Part shown: positions 51,550 to 60,462 of the stretch, in pieces | Layout: each line of letters begins with the position of its first letter | Position numbering within the stretch: position 1 is the first letter of the stretch | Source of the DNA: Longilinea arvoryzae | GTDB taxonomy: Bacteria > Chloroflexota > Anaerolineae > Anaerolineales > Anaerolineaceae | DNA length: 64,000 bases | Assembly (NCBI RefSeq): GCF_001050235.1 | Contig: NZ_DF967972.1 | Span: 2,741,901 to 2,805,900 of the forward strand | Reading direction: 5' to 3' | The notes under the pieces: generated by a model | The model's database searches: none | What the model saw: only the letters and a program-made list of their open reading frames with translations | Told to the model about the DNA's origin: nothing | Position numbers and translations under genes: made by a program

Positions 51550-53160
51550 ATGCAAAATCTGGGTATTCCAAGCGAATTTGGCTTGGATTTGCATCAACTC
51601 ATCAATATCAGAACGGCTCATTGGAATTTCAACACACCTGAACTCGTCGAACAGGTCATCCTTCGCCAGGAAGGTGAATTATCACCCGATGGCGCGGTGA
51701 TGGTCAACACCGGCCAGTATACCGGCCGGTCTCCAAACGATAAATTCATTGTCAAAAACGCGAACGACGATGATAAAGATATCTGGTGGGGAAAGGTCAA
51801 TCGGCCGATTGCGCCTGAGAAATTCGAACAGATTTATCGAAAAGTGACTGCCTATTTACAAAATCGAGATGTCTTTGTCCAGGATTTGCAGGTCGGCGCG
51901 CATCCCGTTCATCATCTTTCCGTCCGGGTTATTACCGAAAAGGCCTGGCACAACCTGTTTGCCCGCGATTTGCTGATCCGGTTGCCCCCTGAAAAGCTGA
52001 CCGATTTCCGTCCCGAGTATACGATCATTCAGGTACCCGATTTCGTTTGTGTGCCTGCCGATGATGGCACCAATTCAGGGGCCTTTATCCTGGCTGACTT
52101 TACCCGCAAGGTCGTACTGATCGGCGGAACAGGGTACGCGGGTGAAATCAAGAAATCCATCTTTACGGTCATGAACTATCTCATGCCGCATAGAGGTGTC
52201 CTTTCCATGCATTGTTCCGCCAATGTCGGCGACCGGGGGGATGTGGCCCTGTTCTTCGGTCTGTCCGGCACCGGGAAGACTACCCTGTCGTCCGATCCCG
52301 ATCGCCGGTTGATCGGGGACGACGAGCATGGTTGGGCGGATGACGGCGTTTTCAACTTTGAAGGCGGCTGTTATGCAAAAACGATCCGCCTGCAACCCGA
52401 TCTTGAGCCTTTGATCTGGCAGGCCACCCACCGCTTCGGTGCCGTTCTCGAAAATGTCGCGTTTAATCCGATCGACCGGTCGATCGATTTCGACAGCGAC
52501 CGGCGGACTGAAAACACGCGCGGCGCTTACCCGATCGATTTCATTCTCAACAATGTTCCGGAAGGCTACGCCGGCCATCCGAAAAACATCTTCTTCCTGA
52601 CCGCGGACGCATTTGGCGTTCTTCCTCCGATTGCGAAGTTAACCCCCGACCAGGCCATGTATTACTTCCTGTCCGGGTATACTTCAAAACTGGCCGGAAC
52701 CGAAAAGGGCCTCGGGAAAGAACCCCAGGCGACCTTCTCAACCTGTTTTGGCGCTCCCTTCCTACCCCTGGAGCCGAATGTGTATGCCCGCCTATTGGGC
52801 CAGAAGATCCAGCGCCACGATGTCCAGGTATGGCTGATCAATACCGGATGGAGCGGCGGCGCTTTTGGAACAGGAAATCGGATTCGCCTGCCGTATACGC
52901 GTTCGATGGTCCGCGGGGCGCTCACCGGACAGCTTGATTCAGTCCCCTTCCAGACTGAAGAGTTCTTTGGCCTGTCCATCCCCCGGACCTGCCCTGGCGT
53001 TCCTCCGGAAATGCTCAACCCCATCCATACCTGGAACGATCAGGACGGCTACCGGAAACAGGCCAACACCCTGATCGAGCATTTCAACAAGAATTTCGAA
53101 CAATTCAAGGCTGAGGTCAGTTACAACGTTCTGGCGGTAGGCCCTGTCGTGGCAAAGTAA
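51550..53160 (+). CDS. pckA: Phosphoenolpyruvate carboxykinase (ATP)
   Basis: PckA converts oxaloacetate and ATP to phosphoenolpyruvate, ADP and CO2, the first step of gluconeogenesis. The 536-aa protein has the kinase-1a motif LFFGLSGTGKTTLSSDP, the metal/substrate motif DDEHGWADDGVFNFEGG, VLIGGTGYAGEIKK with the reactive Lys/His region, and the RSPNDKF substrate loop. AAAGGAG precedes the ATG and a strong terminator follows. It fits with glycerol and lactate use encoded elsewhere in the window. Confidence 0.97.
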   Translation: MQNLGIPSEFGLDLHQLINIRTAHWNFNTPELVEQVILRQEGELSPDGAVMVNTGQYTGRSPNDKFIVKNANDDDKDIWWGKVNRPIAPEKFEQIYRKVTAYLQNRDVFVQDLQVGAHPVHHLSVRVITEKAWHNLFARDLLIRLPPEKLTDFRPEYTIIQVPDFVCVPADDGTNSGAFILADFTRKVVLIGGTGYAGEIKKSIFTVMNYLMPHRGVLSMHCSANVGDRGDVALFFGLSGTGKTTLSSDPDRRLIGDDEHGWADDGVFNFEGGCYAKTIRLQPDLEPLIWQATHRFGAVLENVAFNPIDRSIDFDSDRRTENTRGAYPIDFILNNVPEGYAGHPKNIFFLTADAFGVLPPIAKLTPDQAMYYFLSGYTSKLAGTEKGLGKEPQATFSTCFGAPFLPLEPNVYARLLGQKIQRHDVQVWLINTGWSGGAFGTGNRIRLPYTRSMVRGALTGQLDSVPFQTEEFFGLSIPRTCPGVPPEMLNPIHTWNDQDGYRKQANTLIEHFNKNFEQFKAEVSYNVLAVGPVVAK

Positions 53161-53185
53161 ACCGGGTAATTTACAACTTGAGCGT

Positions 53186-53223
53186 AATCAAAAAAGCAGA
53201 GGAATGCCTCTGCTTTTTTGATT
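53186..53223. terminator. Bidirectional terminator between pckA and prepilin peptidase
   Basis: A perfect 17-bp stem, left arm 53186-53202 and right arm 53207-53223, with a 4-base loop and a run of six A or T in each arm. Confidence 0.95.
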
Positions 53224-53239
53224 CTCAGCTCGAAGACCA

Positions 53240-53998
53240 TCAGGCCATATAGATCAGGATGAGTGCGCCGATGAGCAGGAAAGGCCCATAGGGAATGGCG
53301 GAGTAGGGCTGGTAATTCCGACGCACAGCCATCCAGAACATATAGAGCCCGCTGACCAGGCCGGCCAGCAGGATGGCGAATACGAGATCGAAAGTGATTT
53401 TCGGCCAACCGAGCATCAACCCAAGCACCGCGGTCAATGTTACGTCGCCAAAACCAAGAGCCTCTTCGATCACCGCATTACCCCTGGCGCGCGAGACGGC
53501 CCTTCGAAACAGTTCGCCCAGGTAGAATAGCGCGAACATGATGGCAGCGCCGGCCAGGCCGCCAATCAAGGTGGCGAGCCAGCCATTCCAGGCAATCCCC
53601 AGCGGTAGGACCAGGATGGCACCGGCCAGGCTGACGACGTGCAGGATCAGCCTGTGCTCGATATCGATGATGGCCACCAGCGCGATATAGATCATATACG
53701 GCAGAATCCACAAGAAACCGAATCGATCGGGGGGAAAGACCCACAGAGAGATCACCCCGATGACGCTGGCGATTTGGACGATCCATACACGCCGTGAACG
53801 GCCCTGGCCGCAATTCCGACAGGAATTCAGGACCAGGTAGTTCTTCAAAGAAAAAGGCGTCTGGCAGCGCGGGCAGACGCTTTGCCATTTACGCGGTTCG
53901 GCCGGCAGGATGTCGGCCAGATAATTCAAAAGAACGCCGATCAACCAGCCCAGAACGGTCAACCCTACAATGATGAGGATGTTCGAAAGGATAAACAT
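53240..53998 (-). CDS. pilD: Prepilin peptidase (A24 aspartic peptidase)
   Basis: PilD cleaves type IV prepilin leader peptides and usually N-methylates the new end. The 252-aa membrane protein has the two catalytic aspartates in VAIIDIEHRLI and GFGDVTL (GxGD motif), and the CPRC...CRNCG zinc-binding pairs in the N-terminal cytoplasmic loop. No pilin gene is in the window. Its stop-side neighbour is pckA; it overlaps the MFS gene stop by 1 base at 53998. Confidence 0.92.
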   Translation of the reverse strand: MFILSNILIIVGLTVLGWLIGVLLNYLADILPAEPRKWQSVCPRCQTPFSLKNYLVLNSCRNCGQGRSRRVWIVQIASVIGVISLWVFPPDRFGFLWILPYMIYIALVAIIDIEHRLILHVVSLAGAILVLPLGIAWNGWLATLIGGLAGAAIMFALFYLGELFRRAVSRARGNAVIEEALGFGDVTLTAVLGLMLGWPKITFDLVFAILLAGLVSGLYMFWMAVRRNYQPYSAIPYGPFLLIGALILIYMA

Positions 53999-55302
53999 CA
54001 GTCTCCAATTTCAGATGGTTGCAAGCTTTGTTCGATTTGAGCACGTTCCGTCATTTGCTTACGCAGGGTATCGATATCCTTCGGAAGTAAGTAGATCACG
54101 CCCAGGAAGAAGAGGAAACACAAAATCCAGGCGCTGATGCAGATGGTCAGGATCGAATTCTCCAACGAGGAGTTCATGGCAATAATGCCGGCCAGCGTGG
54201 GCGCAACGGCCGAACCACCCTGTTCGATGAAGTACTGAATGGAGTTCGCGGTGGAACGCACTTCCGGCAGGGTAACATCGTAGACCGTGGAGAGCACATT
54301 GGGAGAAGCAAATGGGATGAAGACCGCCGTGAAGGCCATCATGATGGTGAACAAGGCTTTGTTCTCATAAGGTACACGAATTGCCAGGAACAATAAAGCT
54401 GCGCCGGTGATTACCCCAATTGCGGAAACGATGACGCGGCCGCGTTTTGTCTTTCCGAACAACCAATCGCCCAATGCCCCGCCGATCGGATATCCGGCCG
54501 CCAGAAGGAGAATGGCGATGACCATTGTGATCAACACTTCATTGGATGAGAAACCACGTTCGGTTTCAAGATAGCGGAAGAACCAGAAGGTGATGACCTG
54601 CCAGGGAAACACGCCCACGAATCCTTGCAGAAAGAGCAGGATCAGGCTGCGTTTCTTGAACAAGTCCCGGGCGATTTTCCAATCGAAATGATATTTTCCG
54701 GTCTGTTCGATATTCTCCATTTCCGGTTCCGAGGTGCCGCGTTCGGGTTCTTTGACCCCGAAGAAGATCACAATCGCCATCAGGATGCCAAGCGAACCGG
54801 TGATATAGAAAATCGAGCGCCAGCCGATGGCGCCGCCCAAAACGAGCGCCAGGACCATGCCGATCAAATACCCCATCGGCATGGCAATTTGCAGCAGGCC
54901 GTATACCTTTCCACGTGCCTTCGGTGGAAAATAATCTGCAATCAGCGAATAAAGTCCCGGATAACTCGAATCATCGATGCCGGTGCTGGAACGAGTCACC
55001 ATGAATGCCGAGTAGGTCGGTGCGATGGCACTCAACCAGGTTGTAGCTCCCCAAATCAACGAGGCCAGAGAAAGGAGCTTGGCGCGCGAGTAACGATCGC
55101 ACAAGTACCCCCATACCGGGTAAAAAATGGCCCCGACGATAATTGCTCCCGTCGAGAGCAGCCCCATCTGGGTTTCATTGATGTGAAACTCATCCATGAT
55201 CGGGGTTGTCAGGGGACCGATGAGCAATTTATCGGCCTGATGCAATAGCATAAAGAAAAAGAAAACACCCACGACGAACCAGCGATATTTGCCCGTCTTC
55301 AT
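53998..55302 (-). CDS. MFS transporter (spinster-like)
   Basis: The 434-aa protein has 12 predicted helices and MFS loop motifs (PVWGYLCDRYSRAKLLSLA after helix 2, GGALGDWLFGKTKRGR later) with the N-terminal ADKLLIGPLTTPI found in the spinster/sphingolipid or organic-anion group. The substrate is not known. It has its own promoter at 55338-55365. It overlaps the prepilin peptidase start by 1 base. Confidence 0.88.
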   Translation of the reverse strand: MKTGKYRWFVVGVFFFFMLLHQADKLLIGPLTTPIMDEFHINETQMGLLSTGAIIVGAIFYPVWGYLCDRYSRAKLLSLASLIWGATTWLSAIAPTYSAFMVTRSSTGIDDSSYPGLYSLIADYFPPKARGKVYGLLQIAMPMGYLIGMVLALVLGGAIGWRSIFYITGSLGILMAIVIFFGVKEPERGTSEPEMENIEQTGKYHFDWKIARDLFKKRSLILLFLQGFVGVFPWQVITFWFFRYLETERGFSSNEVLITMVIAILLLAAGYPIGGALGDWLFGKTKRGRVIVSAIGVITGAALLFLAIRVPYENKALFTIMMAFTAVFIPFASPNVLSTVYDVTLPEVRSTANSIQYFIEQGGSAVAPTLAGIIAMNSSLENSILTICISAWILCFLFFLGVIYLLPKDIDTLRKQMTERAQIEQSLQPSEIGD

Positions 55303-55337
55303 ATGGTCTCCAGGATTCGGATTTTGGGATACAAATC

Positions 55338-55365
55338 AGTATATTCAAAAAAAGATTCTTGTAAA
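55338..55365 (-). promoter_or_regulatory. Promoter of the MFS/prepilin peptidase unit
   Basis: On the minus strand, TTTACA (55360-55365) and TATACT (55338-55343) are 16 bases apart, 36 bases before the ATG of the MFS gene. Confidence 0.65.
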
Positions 55366-55428
55366 CGGTTCGAACCGGGGAATATCTTTAGACTTGCCTA
55401 ACAGGTTTATTTGCGGTAAAAATGTTCT

Positions 55429-57987
55429 ATGTTTCAGCGTTCGAGCGATTCGCCGTCGAATCAAGGATATTTGGACCAGCTTCTGGAGCGTTGGCGCCAG
55501 GATCGTAAAATGAACGAGAACATCGTCCATTGGACGGTTACGCCGCCCCATGCGGCGGGTCTTTTCCCGATGCCGGCCGGGCTGGCGCCGGCGCTGCGTG
55601 ACGCGCTCGAAAAATTGGGTTATCGAGGCCTGTACAGCCATCAAATTCAGGCGTACCAACACCTGCGGCTGGGGCAAAATGCCGTGGTTTCCACGAGCAC
55701 GGCCAGTGGGAAAACCCTGTGCTATAACCTGCCGGTCTTCGATGCCCTGTTTCGAGACCCGTCTGCGCGGGCAATCTATATCTTTCCGACCAAGGCTCTG
55801 GCGCACGACCAGGAAGAGACTCTGACCCAACTGGACGAGCAGATTGGCAGAGTGATCCCGGTGGGCGCGTACGACGGCGACACCCCCACGGCGCATCGCG
55901 CTTTTATCCGGTCGAACGCCCACATTCTGCTCACCAACCCGGATATGCTGCATACCGGAATTTTGCCCCAACATACCTCCTGGGCGGAATTCTTTCGCAA
56001 CCTGCGCTTTGTGGTTCTGGACGAGCTGCATATCTACCGCGGCGTGTTCGGCTCGCATGTGGCGAATGTCATCCGCAGATTGAAGCGAGTAGCCGCCCAT
56101 TACGGCGCTCATCCGCAATTCATTCTGACCTCGGCCACCATTTCCAATCCACAAGAACTGGCAGAACGTCTGGTCGAAGAAAAATGCGCGCTGGTGGATG
56201 AAGATAGTTCGCCGAACGGGCAGAAGAACTTCATCCTTTACAATCCGCCCATCATCGATCCGGATCTGGGCATTCGGAGTTCCGCTTCGTCCGAAGGCGT
56301 GCGGCTGGCCGGGGATCTGTTGGCCTATCGCGTGCAGACCATCCTGTTCGCGCGCGCGAGACGGTCGGTGGAAATGATCCTACGCGCCCTGCACGACCGG
56401 TATCCCAAAGAGAGCGGCCAGATTCACGGCTATCGCAGCGGTTACCTGGCCAGCGAAAGGCGTGCCATCGAACGCGGGCTGCGCTCGGGAAACGTTCGCG
56501 CCGTGGTCGCCACCAGCGCGCTTGAATTGGGCATCGATATTGGCGGCATGGACGCTTCCATCGTGATCGGCTACCCGGGCACGGTCGCTTCCTTGCGCCA
56601 GCAAATCGGGCGCGCCGGACGCCGGCGCGGGACGTCGGTGGGTGTTCTGGTCGCTTCGGCCGCGCCAATCGACCAGTATCTGATGCAGCATCCCGAATTC
56701 GCCATCGAACGTTCTCCCGAAAACGCGCTGATCAATCCGGATAATCCCTTGATCCTCCTGCAGCACATCCGCTGCGCCGCATTCGAATTGCCCTTCAAGC
56801 CCGGTGAAAAACTGGGCAGCATCGCCTGGGATACTCTGAAGGAATTCCTGGATATTCTGGAACAGGCCGGTGTCCTGCACTCGGCCGCCAGCCGGTATTA
56901 CTGGGTGGCCGATCAATATCCCGCGCAGGACGTTTCGCTGCGCAACGCCACCGCGCAAAATGTGATCCTGCGCGTCGAAGGAGAAGAGGAATCGCACGTC
57001 ATTGGAACCATCGACCAGCTCAGCGCCACCTGGATGGTGCATCCGGGCGCGATCTACCTGCACGAGGGGCAGAGTTACCGGGTCAAATCTCTGGATCTGG
57101 AAAATTCCGAAGCCAGACTGGCGCCGAGTGGAGAAGAATATTTCACAGAACCCAAAAACCAGACTGAGGTCGAGAAGATTTCGATCATCGAATCCGCCCC
57201 CACCCTGAACGGTGAAAAGACATGGGGCGAGATTCGCGTCACGACCCAGGTGGTTGGGTTTCGAAAAATCCACTGGATCACGCGCGAGACCCTGGGACAG
57301 GAAACGCTCGATCTACCCCCAAACCAGCTTCGGACGACCGGTTACTGGTTTACATTGCAGGATGAAGCCATTGAATATTTGCGTCAAAATCAGCTTTGGA
57401 CCAACGATGTCAATGACTACGGACCCAACTGGAACGCGCTGCGTCAGATCGTTCGCCAGCGGGATCACTTCACCTGCCAGATGTGCGGCGCAGTTGAGAC
57501 TGACCGCGCGCACCATGTTCACCATAAAATCCCGCTGCGCTCTTTTGCATCCCTGGAACAGGCCAACGCCCTTGATAATTTGATCACACTCTGCCCTAGC
57601 TGCCACCGCAAAGCCGAACTGGTGGTCAAGATTCGCAGCGGCCTGTCAGGCGTCCGTTACGTTCTCAATCAACTGGCGCCGCTTTTTGTCATGTGTGATA
57701 CCGAGGATCTGGGAGCGGTTTCGGATATTCAATCGCCGCTGGCCGACGGCCGGCCGGCAGTCCTGCTCTACGACCAGGTTCCGGCTGGAATCGGTTTGAG
57801 TGAAGCGTTGTATCATATGCATGACAGACTGCTCAATGAAGCCATGGGTCTGGTAAGCCGCTGCCCATGCCAGGATGGCTGTCCTTCCTGCGTCGGGCCG
57901 GGCGGCGAGAACGGCGCCGGTGGAAAGCAGGAGGCACTGGCGCTGCTGCAGGTGCTGACCCGTGGCGAACAACTGGTGGTGACCTGA
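55429..57987 (+). CDS. mrfA: MrfA-like DEAD/DEAH helicase with inserted HNH nuclease domain
   Basis: MrfA is the mitomycin-repair DNA helicase that works with the exonuclease MrfB. The 852-aa protein has the SF2 motifs: STASGKT Walker A, DELH, TSAT, and QIGRAGRR motif VI. The C-terminal DUF1998/MZB zinc module has the CPCQDGCPSCVG cysteines (about 810-821). Between the helicase core and that module, residues about 664-730 form a complete HNH nuclease domain (RDHFTCQMCG, HHVHHKIPL, CPSCHRKAE), with four zinc cysteines and the catalytic histidine pair. I keep the upstream start (55429) because LDQLLERWRQD is typical of the family; ATG 55510 is an alternative. The stop overlaps mrfB by 1 base. 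Confidence 0.9.
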   Translation: MFQRSSDSPSNQGYLDQLLERWRQDRKMNENIVHWTVTPPHAAGLFPMPAGLAPALRDALEKLGYRGLYSHQIQAYQHLRLGQNAVVSTSTASGKTLCYNLPVFDALFRDPSARAIYIFPTKALAHDQEETLTQLDEQIGRVIPVGAYDGDTPTAHRAFIRSNAHILLTNPDMLHTGILPQHTSWAEFFRNLRFVVLDELHIYRGVFGSHVANVIRRLKRVAAHYGAHPQFILTSATISNPQELAERLVEEKCALVDEDSSPNGQKNFILYNPPIIDPDLGIRSSASSEGVRLAGDLLAYRVQTILFARARRSVEMILRALHDRYPKESGQIHGYRSGYLASERRAIERGLRSGNVRAVVATSALELGIDIGGMDASIVIGYPGTVASLRQQIGRAGRRRGTSVGVLVASAAPIDQYLMQHPEFAIERSPENALINPDNPLILLQHIRCAAFELPFKPGEKLGSIAWDTLKEFLDILEQAGVLHSAASRYYWVADQYPAQDVSLRNATAQNVILRVEGEEESHVIGTIDQLSATWMVHPGAIYLHEGQSYRVKSLDLENSEARLAPSGEEYFTEPKNQTEVEKISIIESAPTLNGEKTWGEIRVTTQVVGFRKIHWITRETLGQETLDLPPNQLRTTGYWFTLQDEAIEYLRQNQLWTNDVNDYGPNWNALRQIVRQRDHFTCQMCGAVETDRAHHVHHKIPLRSFASLEQANALDNLITLCPSCHRKAELVVKIRSGLSGVRYVLNQLAPLFVMCDTEDLGAVSDIQSPLADGRPAVLLYDQVPAGIGLSEALYHMHDRLLNEAMGLVSRCPCQDGCPSCVGPGGENGAGGKQEALALLQVLTRGEQLVVT

Positions 57988-59234
57988 TGGAATCCCTGAG
58001 TGATCGTTTGAAATCCCTGGGTGTGCAAATTGGGACTCAGAACTTGAAGCAGCGCCCCGAGCAGAACCGCTTTCCGATCGAGGACGTTGTGGCTGGGGAT
58101 GACGTACAGACACCCCTGGGGAACATCTTCCAGATTACACAAGATTACGATATTCATTACCAACACGGCCTCGTCCATTTCGACGAGCCATTGAACCTGT
58201 ATTTCCTGCGCGAATGGGGCAAGGCTGCTCCAGAAAAATCCGGCCAGATCGATCAATTGGTCTTTCTGGACACCGAGACCACCGGCCTGGCCGGCGGCGC
58301 TGGCACATTTGCTTTTCTGGTCGGCCTGGGCATCTGGAATCCGGATGGTTTTCGGCTGGTGCAGTTGTTCATGCGCAACCCGGCCGAAGAACCTGCCATG
58401 CTGGCCATTCTCAGCCAGATCGTCGAGCCTTTCAAGACCGTGGTAACTTTCAATGGCAAATCCTTCGACATCCCCCTGCTCAATGCGCGCCACCTGATCA
58501 ATTCAATCCAGACCCCTTTCACGGATATGGCGCATCTGGACCTGCTGCCACTGGCCAGAAGGCTGTGGCGCAACCGGCTGCCTTCCCGGGCGCTGGGAGA
58601 CCTGGAACGAGATATCCTGGGCGTGGAAAGAAGTGGCGAGGAAATCCCGGGGTGGATGGTGCCGCAGATGTACCTGGATTACCTTCACAGCGGCGATGCC
58701 CGCCCCATGAAAGGCGTGCTGTACCACAATGCCATGGATATCCTCTCCCTGGCTGCGTTACTGCATTACGACGCCCACCTTTTGGAAAACCCGCTGGATA
58801 TCCAGCCCAACGAAGGGTTGGATCTGGTGGCCATTGCCCAGATTTATGAGGAAATGGGCGATCTGGACAAATCGCTGGAACTCTACGAAGCGGGATTGAA
58901 TGCCGGTTTGCCGCAGCCCATCTATATCCAGACGCTTCACCGCTACGCCTCCATCTACCGAAAACAAGGCGCCTGGACTCAGGCAACCGCCCTCTGGCAG
59001 CGCGCCACAGAATATCAGGATATTCCGGCCGCCATCGAACTGGCCAAATATTTCGAGCATCACGAACGGGATCCGAAGGAAGCCTTGCGCTGGGCCGATC
59101 TACCTTTAGGATGGCTGCCCATCCTGCCGCTGCGCCCGTCCGAACGGCGTTATTGGAAGTCCGAACTGGAGCATCGCCGGGATCGACTGCTACGGAAGGT
59201 CCAAAATGAAGGGACAGCCGATGTCGAAGGATGA
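57987..59234 (+). CDS. mrfB: MrfB-like DEDD exonuclease with TPR tail
   Basis: MrfB (YprB) is a ribonuclease-H-fold 3'-5' exonuclease that helps excise crosslink damage with MrfA. The 415-aa protein has the DEDD start motif LDTETTGLAGGAGTFAFLVG near residue 95, a second carboxylate block TVVTFNGKSFDIPLLNAR, and the YHNAMDILSLAAL aspartate. The C-terminal 150 residues form TPR-like helices (AQIYEEMGDLDKSLELYEAGL, YIQTLHRYASIYRKQG). The ATG is shared with the mrfA stop (TGATGG), so translation is coupled. The pair with mrfA is known in Bacillus. Confidence 0.9.
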   Translation: MESLSDRLKSLGVQIGTQNLKQRPEQNRFPIEDVVAGDDVQTPLGNIFQITQDYDIHYQHGLVHFDEPLNLYFLREWGKAAPEKSGQIDQLVFLDTETTGLAGGAGTFAFLVGLGIWNPDGFRLVQLFMRNPAEEPAMLAILSQIVEPFKTVVTFNGKSFDIPLLNARHLINSIQTPFTDMAHLDLLPLARRLWRNRLPSRALGDLERDILGVERSGEEIPGWMVPQMYLDYLHSGDARPMKGVLYHNAMDILSLAALLHYDAHLLENPLDIQPNEGLDLVAIAQIYEEMGDLDKSLELYEAGLNAGLPQPIYIQTLHRYASIYRKQGAWTQATALWQRATEYQDIPAAIELAKYFEHHERDPKEALRWADLPLGWLPILPLRPSERRYWKSELEHRRDRLLRKVQNEGTADVEG

Positions 59235-59790
59235 TTCCCGGCGTTGGAATGCCCGATATCGGGACCAATTCTACGACGTGGAACCTCTTCCGCGTCCTAT
59301 TCTGGAATCCGCTCTTCCGTACCTAAAGCCCGATGGCCTGGCATTGGATCTGGCCATGGGATTGGGGGTCAATGCCCGTTGGTTGGTCGAGCGCGGTTTC
59401 CGCGTGCTGGGCGTGGACGTTTCGAGCGAAGCCATCATCTATGCCAAAAAGCGCTGCCCGCAATTGATGGCCGTCCTGGCCGATCTCGACGATCTTTTCT
59501 TACCATCCAGGTCTTTTTCCACAATACTGAATTTTTACTTTTTAAAACGCGATCTCATACTGGATTTTACGCGAATGATCCAACCCGGTGGAATTGCGAT
59601 CGTCGAGACGCTGACGATCGATATGCTGACACTTAATCCGGAGGTGCCGGCTGAATTCTTGCTACAGAAGGGCGAATTACCCGGCTTATTCAAAAATTGG
59701 AAAATCTTGCTGTATCAGGAAGGCTGGCGGCCGGCCAATCATGGCGGGCAAAAATCCGTAGCCAGCCTGATCGCGCAATTCCCCAACTGA
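59206..59790 (+). CDS. SAM-dependent methyltransferase (TehB-like)
   Basis: The 194-aa protein has a Rossmann methyltransferase core: LALDLAMGLGVNARWL (motif I), GVDVSSEAIIYAKK (motif II) and the ILNFYFLKRDLI region. No substrate signature is visible; TehB-like and small-molecule thiopurine/tellurite-type enzymes look like this. It is too small for a DNA methylase. The start at 59206 overlaps mrfB by 29 bases and follows GGAAGG; ATG 59221 is also possible. Its place behind mrfAB may be incidental. Confidence 0.82.
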   Translation: MKGQPMSKDDSRRWNARYRDQFYDVEPLPRPILESALPYLKPDGLALDLAMGLGVNARWLVERGFRVLGVDVSSEAIIYAKKRCPQLMAVLADLDDLFLPSRSFSTILNFYFLKRDLILDFTRMIQPGGIAIVETLTIDMLTLNPEVPAEFLLQKGELPGLFKNWKILLYQEGWRPANHGGQKSVASLIAQFPN

Positions 59791-59805
59791 GGGTGGAACG
59801 CCCGG

Positions 59806-59814
59806 TGCTACAAT
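59806..59814 (+). promoter_or_regulatory. Extended -10 promoter of the DUF2007 pair
   Basis: TGCTACAAT, the same form as at 31987-31995, 36 bases before the TTG start. Confidence 0.6.
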
Positions 59815-59849
59815 AAGAATATTCTTGCGTGTGCATGGGATGATCAACC

Positions 59850-60137
59850 TTGAAATCAACGTATGAACTGGCCTATACCGCAAGCGGAAGTTTCCTGGCT
59901 GAATCGATCACAGCTTTGCTGAAATCCTTTGGCATCGAAGCCTACGTCAACCTGGAGTCATCCGGGATTTTCAGCGCCCTGGGCGAAGCCAGAATTTATG
60001 TGCCGGCTGAGCAACTCAAAGACGCCCGCCAGATTCTCATTCAAATGGAACAGGGACGCCTGCAATTAACGCCCTGGGATCTGAACGACACCCCCGTGAA
60101 CGAAGAGCCTGAAGATGGCGATTCGGACAGCGATTAG
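59850..60137 (+). CDS. DUF2007-like protein (first of tandem pair)
   Basis: The 95-aa protein starts with TTG and contains the DUF2007 core (YELAYTASGSFLAESITALLKSFGIEAYVN...ARIYVPAEQLKDARQIL), a small alpha/beta domain proposed to act in signal transduction or as a protein-interaction module. The last 20 residues are acidic (EEPEDGDSDSD). It forms a tandem pair with the next gene, 19 bases downstream. Function unknown. Confidence 0.8.
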   Translation: MKSTYELAYTASGSFLAESITALLKSFGIEAYVNLESSGIFSALGEARIYVPAEQLKDARQILIQMEQGRLQLTPWDLNDTPVNEEPEDGDSDSD

Positions 60138-60156
60138 AAACATCTAGGAGGTAACG

Positions 60157-60462
60157 ATGAAACCTGATTATGTACTCGCCTACACGACAACCGGACATAT
60201 CCTGGCTGAATCGATCGTTTCGTTATTGAAATCCTTTGGCATCGACGCGTTCACCAGTCAGGAAAGCGCTGGAATAACCTATGGCCTGACAGTCGGCCCC
60301 CTGGGAGAAGCCAAGATTTATGTCCAGGAGACCCAGCTCGAGGACGCGAAGCGAATTCTGGAACAAATGGAGGCCGGCGAATTGCAGGTTCCTTCACCTG
60401 AGAACAACCCGCCGGATGAAGGGCCGTTGGAGGGCGATTCGGAAAGTAGAGAGTCCGAATAA
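60157..60462 (+). CDS. DUF2007-like protein (second of tandem pair)
   Basis: The 101-aa protein is a clear paralogue of the previous gene (LAESIVSLLKSFGID and EAKIYVQETQLEDAKRIL align throughout), with an insertion around ITYGLTVGP and an acidic C-terminal tail. It has AGGAGG just before ATG. The tandem copy indicates a local duplication. Function unknown. Confidence 0.82.
   Translation: MKPDYVLAYTTTGHILAESIVSLLKSFGIDAFTSQESAGITYGLTVGPLGEAKIYVQETQLEDAKRILEQMEAGELQVPSPENNPPDEGPLEGDSESRESE

Noticed and set aside
56380..57273. 297-aa open frame antisense to the MrfA-like helicase
   Set aside because: Shadow of a strongly conserved helicase; no recognisable domain.
59206..59790. Considered the methyltransferase as a DNA methylase forming a restriction or BREX-like system with the HNH helicase
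   Set aside because: No DPPY/NPPY-type target motif and only 194 aa; resembles small-molecule TehB-like enzymes.
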